From: Chitinophaga skermanii
Lineage (GTDB): Bacteria > Bacteroidota > Bacteroidia > Chitinophagales > Chitinophagaceae
Reading direction: 5' to 3'
Length of the DNA: 64,000 bases
Assembly: GCF_003259335.1 (NCBI RefSeq)
Contig: NZ_QLLL01000007.1
Location: forward strand, 186,001-250,000
Shown: positions 10,224-18,087 of the stretch, one piece after another
Position numbering within the stretch: position 1 is the stretch's first letter
How the letters are laid out: every line of letters begins with the position of its first letter
Notes under the pieces: generated by a model
What the model was told of the DNA's origin: nothing
What the model saw: the letters and a program-made list of their open reading frames with translations, nothing else
The model's database searches: none
Position numbers and translations under genes: made by a program

Positions 10224-10242
10224 ACTTTACTACACTAAAAAT

Positions 10243-10310
10243 AAACCGGTTGAGTATATCTCCTCACACCAAAACTATACTATTCACCTTGGCCAAACTC
10301 AACCGGGTTT
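10243..10310 (-). ncRNA. Candidate small structured RNA, stem-loop part
   Basis: AAACCGGTTGAGT at 10243-10255 pairs with 10297-10310, with one bulged G, enclosing a 41-nt loop. On the minus strand the 10183-10223 terminator follows 20 nt later. Together they form a unit of about 125 nt, bounded upstream by another terminator at 10340-10376. No known RNA family was recognised and no clear promoter was found. This is a hypothesis from structure only. Confidence 0.3.
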
Positions 10311-10339
10311 GTTACATGACTGCAATGGAATATGGTGAT

Positions 10340-10376
10340 AAAAACAAAGCGGGTACTTCGCGCACGAAATACCCAC
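10340..10376 (-). terminator. Minus-strand hairpin terminator
   Basis: The stem is 10349-10360 with 10365-10376, loop of four bases. In minus-strand RNA two positions are G-U pairs; on the plus strand they would be C-A mismatches, so the structure favours minus-strand transcription. It is followed in that direction by TTTGTTTTTATC. It lies 350 bp past the bestrophin gene. The DNA at 10377-10724 contains only a doubtful 62-codon plus-strand frame and no recognisable gene. Confidence 0.7.
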
Positions 10377-10724
10377 TTCGTTATTCAACTGTATGATTCA
10401 AAGGCTCACCCGCAGCTAGAAAGCTGAAGTGTGCGACGCAACTACGTTGACGTAAGTTATAATGCTCATTCACATAATCCTTTCACGAGGCAGCACGGTG
10501 TACCATTTGCAATCAGCATGCGCAGTTTATGTTTTCATGCAAACGATACACTGTTGTGCTACTGAATTTTTAGGGTTCCATAACGTGGTAATAATAGCTT
10601 TACCATGGATAAAAAAGGGGCAAAGAAATGCTTGCTTGCAGTGTAGCTGATTCCTTTGCAACCCTTGTCCCACCTGCTTTACAAACAGAAAATTTAAGAT
10701 TGTATTGGGAATGTTATGGCTTCC

Positions 10725-11657
10725 TTATAAGATGTAATACGATCCTTCTTCTTGCGGTATAATTTCCACGTGTTCTGGATCAATATTGGCTTTATCATCG
10801 TCGAGCAATTGCAGCAAATCGCGTTCGATTTTGCGGGCAATGGCGGTCATCGGTGTATCTGTAGGCTTGTTTTCGAACGGGTCTTGTAAGTTCACGGCCA
10901 TTTTCTCGATCAATAAGAATGATGCTGAAATAGCGGCCACTAAAGGTACTTCCATGATACCCAGTGAATCGATTAAAGCAAACGGTAGCAAAACGATAAA
11001 GAAGATCACGGCAAAATGAGTATATAAACTGTATGTTGCCGGGAACACTGTTCCTTTAATCCTTTCACATTTACCCATCGCATCACACAAGCGCGTTAAA
11101 GTTCGGTCGAGCTCTACTTGTTGGTATGGATTGATCCATTCTTGACGTAAAGCGTATTTTAAATCGCGGCTATGCATTTGCAAAAGTCCTGATGGAATAT
11201 TATCGAACTTGGATAAATAGTTTAATTCGCGGCGCGATAAAAGCCTGTCGAGCCCGCGTAATGGATCTTTCTTACGAAGTGATTGACCCAGTGCGTATGT
11301 CCAAGCAATTTGTCGTTTTACGAATTGTGCTTTGAAATGCCTTGTTTCTTCATTTTCTTCTGCACCATCCATTAATGACAGTAATTGCCTTACAAGCGAT
11401 CTTGAATCGTTTACGATGGCACCCCATACGGTTCTTGCTTCCCACCAGCGATCGTACGCTTGGTTTGAGCGGAAGGCCAATAAAAGGGAAAGTACCGTTC
11501 CTAGTACCATGGGAACAGCCAATGGAATGGCCATTTCCTTGAAATTATATTGGTAGTATAGAACATTTATAACAAGCGTGTAAACGACAACAGCTAATAA
11601 TTCGTACTTAATTTTGCCAAATATGTAGCCCAACGGAATTCCTTTCTTCAGTAGCAT
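10725..11657 (-). CDS. Bestrophin-like (UPF0187/YneE family) channel protein
   Basis: A 310-residue membrane protein of the bestrophin/RFP-TM family, homologous to eukaryotic chloride channels; bacterial members such as Klebsiella KpBest are ion channels. The family hallmark is FRSNQAYDRWWEARTVWGA at about residues 62-80, just after two N-terminal membrane helices at about 17-35 and 44-62. Two more hydrophobic helices lie at about 212-260. The length matches the bacterial family. A UspA-like gene ends 19 bp upstream on the same strand, so the pair is probably one operon. Confidence 0.9.
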   Translation of the reverse strand: MLLKKGIPLGYIFGKIKYELLAVVVYTLVINVLYYQYNFKEMAIPLAVPMVLGTVLSLLLAFRSNQAYDRWWEARTVWGAIVNDSRSLVRQLLSLMDGAEENEETRHFKAQFVKRQIAWTYALGQSLRKKDPLRGLDRLLSRRELNYLSKFDNIPSGLLQMHSRDLKYALRQEWINPYQQVELDRTLTRLCDAMGKCERIKGTVFPATYSLYTHFAVIFFIVLLPFALIDSLGIMEVPLVAAISASFLLIEKMAVNLQDPFENKPTDTPMTAIARKIERDLLQLLDDDKANIDPEHVEIIPQEEGSYYIL

Positions 11658-11676
11658 GTATTAAGTTTTTAGATGT

Positions 11677-12162
11677 TCAGTGATTAGCACCCAGTAAAGC
11701 CGAAATAGAAGTCGGCGACTTCACCACTAAGCGCGGCATCGTCATTCTCAATTGCATCGTTGGTACTTTACAACCTTTGATTAATTGACAAGGATCGAAG
11801 CTGCTTTCACTGGCGTGGTGATAATGTAATTGTTCCGGGATAGCGATCGCATCTATTTGATGTGCATAAAGGAAGTTGCGCAAAGCGGGTTTCGACGTTC
11901 CGTAAAAGAACTCTACGCGCATGGATTGAATACAATTAGCGTAGCGGTTTCTCATGATCTCGATAGCATCGAGGAAATCTTTATCGAGTTGAGCGTGTTT
12001 TAAGCTGTTGCGGGTAAACTGCCAATATTCCAAAATAGACTCCGGTAAACGCTGTGCATGCATTAACACTACATGGCACGGTTCTTCCATTTGTTCAGCA
12101 AAATTGTGTAAATAGCTGAGCGAACGAATGGACAGATCGGTAGGAATCATAACATTTTTCAT
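11677..12162 (-). CDS. Universal stress protein (UspA)-like protein
   Basis: A 161-residue protein with a Usp-like start MKNVMIPTDLS followed by an alternating helix/strand pattern (CHVVLMHA at about 29-36; IDAIAIPE at about 103-110). It lacks the C-terminal G-2X-G-9X-G(S/T) ATP-binding signature, so it is a divergent or non-ATP-binding member. It lies 19 bp before the bestrophin gene. Its upstream DNA is shared with the divergent response regulator and contains the 11-bp GGT array, so it may be controlled by that regulator. Confidence 0.6.
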   Translation of the reverse strand: MKNVMIPTDLSIRSLSYLHNFAEQMEEPCHVVLMHAQRLPESILEYWQFTRNSLKHAQLDKDFLDAIEIMRNRYANCIQSMRVEFFYGTSKPALRNFLYAHQIDAIAIPEQLHYHHASESSFDPCQLIKGCKVPTMQLRMTMPRLVVKSPTSISALLGANH

Positions 12163-12197
12163 ATCCAGTTATTTTTTGAACAAAATTACCCGCACAG

Positions 12198-12285
12198 GGT
12201 AAAGAACAGGTAAAGCGAAGGTTATAAGAAGTTAATAACCTGGTAAAAATTTGGTTTAACCCGGGTAAGAATTCGGTAAGAGAAT
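12198..12285 (+). promoter_or_regulatory. Eight 11-bp GGT-phased repeats, probable response-regulator sites
   Basis: Units start at 12198, 12209, 12220, 12231, 12242, 12253, 12264 and 12275, exactly 11 bp apart. Seven of the eight begin GGT, with consensus GGTAAnn, while the other positions vary. The array lies between the divergent UspA-like gene and the OmpR-type regulator gene. OmpR/PhoB-family regulators bind head-to-tail direct repeats with about 11-bp spacing, so this is a plausible autoregulatory operator. Confidence 0.7.
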
Positions 12286-12318
12286 TTCCTTTTTTGCTGT
12301 TTTCAAATCCCAGGGTCG

Positions 12319-12326
12319 TAAATTTG
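12319..12326 (+). promoter_or_regulatory. Candidate -7 element of the response-regulator operon
   Basis: TAAATTTG fits TAnnTTTG but lies only 5 bp before the ATG, so it would give a nearly leaderless mRNA. A TTTG sits 22 bp upstream, wider than ideal. Confidence 0.35.
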
Positions 12327-12331
12327 AATAT

Positions 12332-13069
12332 ATGCATAATAAACGAATATTATTGGTGGAAGATGAGCCTGCGGTTGTTTCTGTGATTGTACGGGGTTTG
12401 AGCGAATCGGGCGGCGAAGTAAGTGTAGCGCCTGATGGTTTAATCGGGTTAGAAATGGCACGCAATAACGATTTTAACATCATTATTCTGGATGTTATGC
12501 TGCCCGGGATGAACGGGATTGATGTATGTCGACATTTACGTGCCGAAAAGAATTCAACCCCCATTTTGATGTTAACCGCCCTTTCAACGGTGGAAAACGT
12601 GGTAATTGGCTTGGATTCCGGTGCCGACGATTACATGGTAAAACCTTTCAAACTACAGGAGCTCGAAGCCCGCATTCGTTCACTTATACGCCGCCAGCAA
12701 GGGGTTCCCTCTGCTACAGCCAATGGGCAACCCGCAGTGCCGGATAAGCCCAGCCATATTTTAAGTATTGGCGACTTGGAATTGAACACCGATACCCGCG
12801 CTGCCAGCCGCAACAAACGTGTTTTTACCCTTACGGCTACGGAGTACCGCTTATTGGAGTACTTGTTGCTCAACCCCCGCAAAGTATTATCGCGCGCCGA
12901 TATATTAGAGCATGTTTGGGGGATCGATTTTAATATGAACACGAAAGTGGTGGATGTATATATTAATTACCTCCGCAAGAAAATCAATAAATCCGACGAG
13001 CCAGAGTTAATCCACACCGTAGTGGGCCATGGTTATATGTTAAAAGAAACCGTAGGGCATGAAGATTAG
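12332..13069 (+). CDS. OmpR-family two-component response regulator
   Basis: Two-domain transcription regulator of 245 residues. The receiver has acidic pocket E10/D11, phospho-acceptor D54 in ILDVMLPG, switch T82 and K104. A linker at about 120-140 leads to a winged-helix DNA-binding domain (about 140-235) containing TATEYRLLEYLLLNPRKVLS and the recognition region VDVYINYLRKKI. The kinase gene overlaps its last 11 bp, so the two form a cognate pair. The ATG follows the eight-unit 11-bp repeat array. The signal sensed is unknown. Confidence 0.95.
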   Translation: MHNKRILLVEDEPAVVSVIVRGLSESGGEVSVAPDGLIGLEMARNNDFNIIILDVMLPGMNGIDVCRHLRAEKNSTPILMLTALSTVENVVIGLDSGADDYMVKPFKLQELEARIRSLIRRQQGVPSATANGQPAVPDKPSHILSIGDLELNTDTRAASRNKRVFTLTATEYRLLEYLLLNPRKVLSRADILEHVWGIDFNMNTKVVDVYINYLRKKINKSDEPELIHTVVGHGYMLKETVGHED

Positions 13070-14444
13070 TAATAAAATCATGCTGCTGTTCTCCGTTCTA
13101 ACGGTGTCGATCATCTTTTTGATGAGCTTTTTCGTGTATTACTTGGCGAACCGTTATTCCTTCGGGGATTTCTATAAAAGATTGGAGATTCGTGCCTATT
13201 TAACCGCTAACGCGGCTTTTCCACCCGTAGGTACCGATACGTTGGCGTATAACTACATCCGCGATCGCCAGCTCGATAAATTGCCTTCTGAAAAAGAATA
13301 TATTATTCCCGTAGAATATGCTGCCGGTAGAATTGCCGTACCGAAGCAATTAGACCTCCCCCGCTCCTTCTACGAAGAAGTGGTACGCCAAGGACGGGAG
13401 AACTACCGTAATGGCGAGCGATTTTACGCCGGTGTATTGTACCAGCATGAAGCGAGGAAGGTAATTGTAGTGGTATCGGCGGTGAATGAATACCGTGGGC
13501 AGTATATGGACGAGTTGCGGAAAATCTTATTCATCTGTTTCATCATTGCAGCAGCGCTTATTATTGGTGCCGGGTTAATCTTCTCGCATTATATCTTACG
13601 GCCTGTGCATAATATTATGGACCAGGTGAAGAACATTAGCTCCAGTAATTTGCACCTCCGGGTAGAAGTGAATGATGGAGAAGATGAAATAGGAGAACTA
13701 GCTGCTACCTTTAATAACATGCTCGATCGCCTGGAAACAGCATTCGAAACCCAAAATAACTTCGTTAGCAACGCTTCCCACGAACTAGGTACGCCCTTAA
13801 CAGCCATTATCGGCGAGGCCGACCTTGCATTGCGCGGCGAACGCGACCCGGAATCCTACAAAGCAGCTATTTCCAATATGCTGCGGGAAGCCGAACGCCT
13901 CAACCACATTACGCGAAGCTTGTTGCAACTTGCCCAAACCGGCTTCGAAGGGAAAAAACAATACTTCGACATCGTACGAACCGACGAACTCCTATTCTCG
14001 GTGAAGAAAATGGCCGACCGCATTACGCCTGGCAACCTTGTTGAAATCGACTATAGCCTTTTCCCGGAAGAAGAGGAAAAGATGGCCGTAATGGGGAACT
14101 TCCAGTTATTGGAGTTGGCAATTAGCAACATTGTGAATAACGCCGTAAAGTATTCCAGCAATCAACCTGTTTCGCTGGCATTGGCGGCAACGGATACGAA
14201 AAACATTATTATCATTAAAGATATGGGCATTGGTATCCCGGAGCGCGACTTGCCCTATATCTTCTCCCCTTTCTTCCGGGCTTCTAATACCGATAAGTTC
14301 AAAGGTTATGGCATTGGTTTGCCACTTACGAACAACATTATCCGGATGCACAAAGGAGAAATCATTGTTAATAGTAGAATGAATGAAGGCACAGAAATCC
14401 AAGTGGTACTACCTTCTGCAAATGCTATCAAGAAACTCGGCTAG
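13059..14444 (+). CDS. Membrane sensor histidine kinase
   Basis: Partner kinase of the preceding regulator, 461 residues. It has TM1 at about 9-29, a short periplasmic sensor of roughly 120 residues, TM2 at about 154-178, HAMP at about 180-232, HisKA with H241 and an HATPase domain. The ATPase boxes are N (NIVNNAVKYSS), G1 (DMGIGIP), F (FSPFFRASN) and G2 (GYGIGLPL). The H-box reads SHELGTPL, with Gly where Arg is usual; the catalytic His and Glu are kept. The general plan resembles CusS-type metal or envelope sensors, but the ligand cannot be named. The 3' end overlaps the convergent cupin gene by 4 bp. Confidence 0.93.
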   Translation: MKISNKIMLLFSVLTVSIIFLMSFFVYYLANRYSFGDFYKRLEIRAYLTANAAFPPVGTDTLAYNYIRDRQLDKLPSEKEYIIPVEYAAGRIAVPKQLDLPRSFYEEVVRQGRENYRNGERFYAGVLYQHEARKVIVVVSAVNEYRGQYMDELRKILFICFIIAAALIIGAGLIFSHYILRPVHNIMDQVKNISSSNLHLRVEVNDGEDEIGELAATFNNMLDRLETAFETQNNFVSNASHELGTPLTAIIGEADLALRGERDPESYKAAISNMLREAERLNHITRSLLQLAQTGFEGKKQYFDIVRTDELLFSVKKMADRITPGNLVEIDYSLFPEEEEKMAVMGNFQLLELAISNIVNNAVKYSSNQPVSLALAATDTKNIIIIKDMGIGIPERDLPYIFSPFFRASNTDKFKGYGIGLPLTNNIIRMHKGEIIVNSRMNEGTEIQVVLPSANAIKKLG

Positions 14445-14992
14445 TTAATATAAGCGGGGTAAATCGCCTGTTTCTTGCGCCAGGTGGCGAAAGGACGTAA
14501 AAAGATGAACAGGAACTTCTGTAATGATGGCGCTGGCTTCGTTAGCACAATCTCTTCTTTAAAATGCGGTACGGTAAGGGATAATTGTAAAATCCCGGGA
14601 ACGCCGTGTGCATTTGTTTGATCGTCGTTAGCCAAGCCGGTAATGGTTTCGAAGAAGAATTCTGTTTTAAGTGCAGGTTGGATTTTCCAGTTCAGTTTAG
14701 CAGGTACAGGGCCATCGTTCCACATGGCGTGAACGGTGCCTGCCGGAATATGCAGGGTATCGCCTTGTTGCAAAATTTGGGTGGCATTGTTGATATTCAC
14801 TTTTACGCTGCCCGCAAGCACGGTAAAATCTTCGCTTTGCTGGGGATGAAAATGTGGTGGTGGCATCATGGAATTTGCTGCATAGGTAGTTTCCATTTCC
14901 AATAAGGCCCCTTTTGTGCTGGCTGCGGTTTGTATAAAAGTAATGGTCTGCCGTGTTTTTGTGTTGATAATCGTTTTATAGGGGAAGGCCAT
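14441..14992 (-). CDS. Cupin-domain protein
   Basis: A 183-residue protein with one conserved cupin barrel. Motif 1 is seen as PPPHFHPQQSEDFTVLAGSV at about residues 44-63, giving metal-ligand candidates His47, His49 and Glu54. Motif 2 is around GDTLHIPAGTVHAMWN at about 76-91. About 55 C-terminal residues contain a hydrophobic, basic segment (FLFIFLRPFATWRKK), perhaps a membrane-contacting tail. No signal peptide is seen. The enzymatic or binding role is unknown. Confidence 0.8.
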   Translation of the reverse strand: MAFPYKTIINTKTRQTITFIQTAASTKGALLEMETTYAANSMMPPPHFHPQQSEDFTVLAGSVKVNINNATQILQQGDTLHIPAGTVHAMWNDGPVPAKLNWKIQPALKTEFFFETITGLANDDQTNAHGVPGILQLSLTVPHFKEEIVLTKPAPSLQKFLFIFLRPFATWRKKQAIYPAYIN

Positions 14993-15061
14993 TCTGCTGT
15001 CTTTTATACCTGTAAGTTAAGGTATTCGTGCGTTTTGGGGTGAAATTCTATCTTAATTCTA

Positions 15062-15090
15062 TAAAAAAAGCCCCTACAATCGTAGAGGCT
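15062..15090 (-). terminator. fabH terminator
   Basis: Hairpin 15069-15090 (AGCC, CTAC arms with one mismatch, loop AATC) followed on the minus strand by a run of seven T. It starts 12 bp past the fabH stop. Confidence 0.85.
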
Positions 15091-15101
15091 TCTCCATTCG
15101 T

Positions 15102-16097
15102 TTATTCGTCGGCTCCCCATTTCACATAAGCGCCGCCCCAAATGAAGCCGGCACCAAATGCAGTGAGGATAAGATTGTCGCCAGGATAAATTTGATCCTC
15201 GTAATCCCATAAACACAAAGGAATCGTAGCGGCAGTGGTGTTACCATATCTTTCGATGTTCAACATGATTTTGTTGAGTGGTAACCCAAGAGAATTCCCA
15301 ACAGAACTAATAATTCGTTGGTTCGCTTGATGCGGCACTAACCAATTGAGGTTATCCACCGTTAATTCGTTCCTATCCATTACCTCTTGCACCACATTCG
15401 ACATCAATGATACGGCTTGCTTGAAGATCGTACCACCATTCATCATCATGAAATGTTCTTTGTTGTTGATGGTTTCGATGCTAGCAGGACGTAAAGAACC
15501 GCCTGCACGGATTTGTAAATGCTGTTGACCACTAGGCTCGCATTCCAAAATAGAATCTCTTAAACCAAAGCCTTGGTAACTAGGTTCTAATAAAACCCCA
15601 CCGGCACCATCACCAAAAATGGTACAAGTAGCACGATCGGTATAATCGATCATAGCACTCATTTTATCGGCACCAATCACAATCACTTTCTTATATCTTC
15701 CAGCGGCTACCATCGCGGCACCCATTTCCAAAGCAGCTAAAAAACCGGTACATGCAGCATTCACATCCACACCCCAAGCTTTCGTTGCACCCACTTTCCC
15801 AATTAAAATGGTAGCCGTTGACGGCATCAACATATCTGGCGTAGCTGTGGCTACAATAATTACGTCGATCTCACTCGGCAAAATGCCTCTCTTCTCACAC
15901 AACTGCAACACCACGGGAACGCATAAGTCGGACGTCGCTTTTGTTTCATCGCGTAAAATCCTACGTTCCTTAATGCCCACGCGCGTCATGATCCATTCGT
16001 CGGACGTGTCCACCATCGTAGCCAATGTTTCATTGGTAAGCACATCCTCCGGTACATATCCGCCCACTGCTGTGATGGCTGCTGTTTTCGTTTTCAT
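15102..16097 (-). CDS. fabH: Beta-ketoacyl-ACP synthase III
   Basis: Condensing enzyme that starts fatty acid synthesis by joining acyl-CoA to malonyl-ACP. It has 331 residues, the usual length. The catalytic triad is Cys116 in DVNAACTGFL, His256 in VPHQANQRI and Asn286 in YGNTTAATIPL. The N-terminal thiolase-fold segment TSDEWIMTRVGIKERR is typical. It is monocistronic with its own promoter-like element and terminator. Paralogues of FabH (for example in aryl polyene or alkene synthesis) keep the same triad, but no such cluster is nearby, so the housekeeping role is favoured. Confidence 0.95.
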   Translation of the reverse strand: MKTKTAAITAVGGYVPEDVLTNETLATMVDTSDEWIMTRVGIKERRILRDETKATSDLCVPVVLQLCEKRGILPSEIDVIIVATATPDMLMPSTATILIGKVGATKAWGVDVNAACTGFLAALEMGAAMVAAGRYKKVIVIGADKMSAMIDYTDRATCTIFGDGAGGVLLEPSYQGFGLRDSILECEPSGQQHLQIRAGGSLRPASIETINNKEHFMMMNGGTIFKQAVSLMSNVVQEVMDRNELTVDNLNWLVPHQANQRIISSVGNSLGLPLNKIMLNIERYGNTTAATIPLCLWDYEDQIYPGDNLILTAFGAGFIWGGAYVKWGADE

Positions 16098-16159
16098 ATA
16101 TACTCTATAACTACAAGTCTGTTGATAATTGCTGTAACCTCTGTTAGCCTTAAAGGCCG

Positions 16160-16167
16160 CAAAGATA
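16160..16167 (-). promoter_or_regulatory. -7 element upstream of fabH
   Basis: TATCTTTG on the minus strand is a perfect TAnnTTTG, 62 bp before the fabH ATG. A good TTTG partner at the expected spacing was not found. Confidence 0.5.
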
Positions 16168-16326
16168 CAACTAACACTTTATTGTTATTTCTTTCGAAGG
16201 TCATATTGTTTTAAAATCTCTCCCCGCTTTTTAGGACAAAAGGTTATCCCAATTGCTATATAGTTATCATGATTTCCTTGGTTTACAGGTTGTCATGACG
16301 AATATTACATATTAAGCTAATTTCCC

Positions 16327-16370
16327 TGTGAATTGGTTATCAATACAAAGGTAGGCATGGTCAATTCACA
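16327..16370. repeat. 9-bp inverted repeat in the fabH/thioredoxin intergenic region
   Basis: TGTGAATTG at 16327-16335 and its exact inverse CAATTCACA at 16362-16370 are 26 bp apart. The gap 16098-16491 otherwise contains only the fabH promoter element and the thioredoxin-gene terminator. The repeat could be an operator or an RNA hairpin; nothing else supports either. Confidence 0.4.
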
Positions 16371-16438
16371 TTTTGCGGCAGTATTACACAAAATCATATA
16401 GTTGATTTTCAGTATATTAAGCGACCTAAAATTTTATG

Positions 16439-16472
16439 AAAAATCCCGCCTCTACGCAGTAGAAGCGGGATT
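16439..16472 (-). terminator. Terminator of the TlpA-like gene
   Basis: The 14-bp stem 16442-16455 with 16459-16472 (one mismatch, loop GCA) is followed on the minus strand by five T. It starts 20 bp past the gene stop. Confidence 0.85.
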
Positions 16473-16491
16473 GTGTATTTTTTACAATATT

Positions 16492-17856
16492 TTATTTCTT
16501 CAATTCCGCCAACAGAATTTGCTTCAATTCTGGGTTCGAAGGACGTGGAGAGTCGGTACTTACTACTTCTCCTTTTTTATTGAACACCATGAATCGTGGG
16601 ATAGACTTAATCTCGTAATTGGTGGTAATGTCATTCTTTGTACCTGCCCAAATTTGTACACCTTTCAATTCTTCTTTGGCAACAAATGTTTTCCATTTTT
16701 CTTTGTCTTTCTCCTGGTCGATAGACACGCTCACGAATTCTACCGCCTGGCCACGGAATTCTTCTTCCATTTTCTTCAACGACGGAATTTCCGCTTTACA
16801 AGGGCCGCACCAAGTTGCCCATACATCCACGATCACAACTTTACCTTTAAAGTCGCTTAACGATACTTTTTTACCGTTTACGTCTTCCGCGGTGAAGTTA
16901 ACAGCTGGTTTACCTGGTTCTGCGGCTAACTTGGCCAATCTCGCTTCAATTTCTTTCATGCGGGATTTTTGGTCGGCTGTAAGTACGTATTGACCTTTTT
17001 TCGCGATCAACTCTTCATACCCTACGTAAGATTTCAAAGTAGCAGCATGTTGGATAACGATTTCGCCTTTAAGGGTATCGTTTTTATAATAAGTTAAACG
17101 AGCGTCCAATTCTTGTGAAGGCTTGTCTTGCAACATACCATCCAAGAAGGTGAAGTTGCTAAGGGCATTCAAAGCATATGGAATTTCCAAGATGCTGGTT
17201 TGTTGCGTATAATCGGTTGCTTTGATGTTTCTATAAAGGGCTGGGTAATCGTTCTTACCAGGATGTTTAGATCTTGGGGTGAAGAGGTAAGAAGCCGCAA
17301 TTTGTTTGAAGTTGAAATCGCGGTATTGTGCGAAGAAGGCATCGAAAGCTTTGTTACCGGTTGATTTCACTTTGTAATTCGGTAATTCTTTCACTTTTGC
17401 TTCCAATTCCGGGAAGAAATCTTCATACGTGCCACGCACTTGTAAAAAGTAAATGGCTTTTCTTTCCATAGGCAGTACGAAATCGTGCCAGTTCTTCAAC
17501 GCTTGGTTTTCGGCGCTGGCTTTACCTACGAGGGTGTAGGAAGAATCGTTTACACTAATTTCTACGGCGTCTTTTGGTTTGATGTAGAAGAAATACTTAT
17601 TGGTAAGTTGATTCACGTTGCCTGTACCGATCACATAATTGCCTGCGGCCTTTGGTTCGAGGTAGAAGCCGAAGCGATTTTGAGCATCGAGTTTCGATGT
17701 GCTCACTTCTTCTAATCGACCGTTTTCAACATGGTAGAGCGAAATTTTCTTTTCGCCTTTTCTCGACCAAGTTCCTTTAATAATGGCATTGTCGGTGGCA
17801 TAAACGCTTAGCGCGGTGCCGAGGATGACGCCCGCTGATAACACGAGTTTTTTCAT
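16492..17856 (-). CDS. TlpA/ResA-like periplasmic thioredoxin-fold protein
   Basis: Exported thiol-disulfide oxidoreductase of 454 residues. The Met at 17856 is preferred to one 14 codons upstream because it begins a normal signal peptide (residues 1-20, ending SVYA). Residues 20-310 form a long N-terminal domain with a DUF4369-like beta-rich start. The C-terminal AhpC/TSA-thioredoxin domain has DVWATWCGPCKAEIPSL, active-site CGPC at 350-353, and cis-proline loop SIPRF at about 418-422. Bacteroidota carry many such proteins, and the substrate is unknown. A terminator follows; the sulfatase gene is divergent. Confidence 0.9.
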   Translation of the reverse strand: MKKLVLSAGVILGTALSVYATDNAIIKGTWSRKGEKKISLYHVENGRLEEVSTSKLDAQNRFGFYLEPKAAGNYVIGTGNVNQLTNKYFFYIKPKDAVEISVNDSSYTLVGKASAENQALKNWHDFVLPMERKAIYFLQVRGTYEDFFPELEAKVKELPNYKVKSTGNKAFDAFFAQYRDFNFKQIAASYLFTPRSKHPGKNDYPALYRNIKATDYTQQTSILEIPYALNALSNFTFLDGMLQDKPSQELDARLTYYKNDTLKGEIVIQHAATLKSYVGYEELIAKKGQYVLTADQKSRMKEIEARLAKLAAEPGKPAVNFTAEDVNGKKVSLSDFKGKVVIVDVWATWCGPCKAEIPSLKKMEEEFRGQAVEFVSVSIDQEKDKEKWKTFVAKEELKGVQIWAGTKNDITTNYEIKSIPRFMVFNKKGEVVSTDSPRPSNPELKQILLAELKK

Positions 17857-18087
17857 TGTTGGTGGTGGTATATGTTTTTTAATGTTGGTTTGCAGCAAAA
17901 AGGAGTTTGCTACCGGGAACGAATGTAATACTTGGGTTTGAAAATCAATAACTAACCATTATCAACGTGACAACGCGCAATATGAGCGGTATTTTGTATC
18001 ATAATTAGCCAGTATTCCATTACTCTTCCGCGTATATATTCACTACTTTTAATTTCATTTTAAACCGATCATTTTTTTCACACCACC

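Noticed and set aside
10462-10650. 62-codon plus-strand frame between the GNAT and bestrophin genes
   Set aside because: It has no recognisable domain, many Cys/His in an unlikely composition, and lies in a region whose structure favours minus-strand transcription.
13059-14444. Loss of kinase function because of Gly in the H-box (SHELGTPL)
   Set aside because: The phospho-acceptor His and all ATP-binding boxes are intact, and the position after Leu is known to vary, so no functional claim is made.
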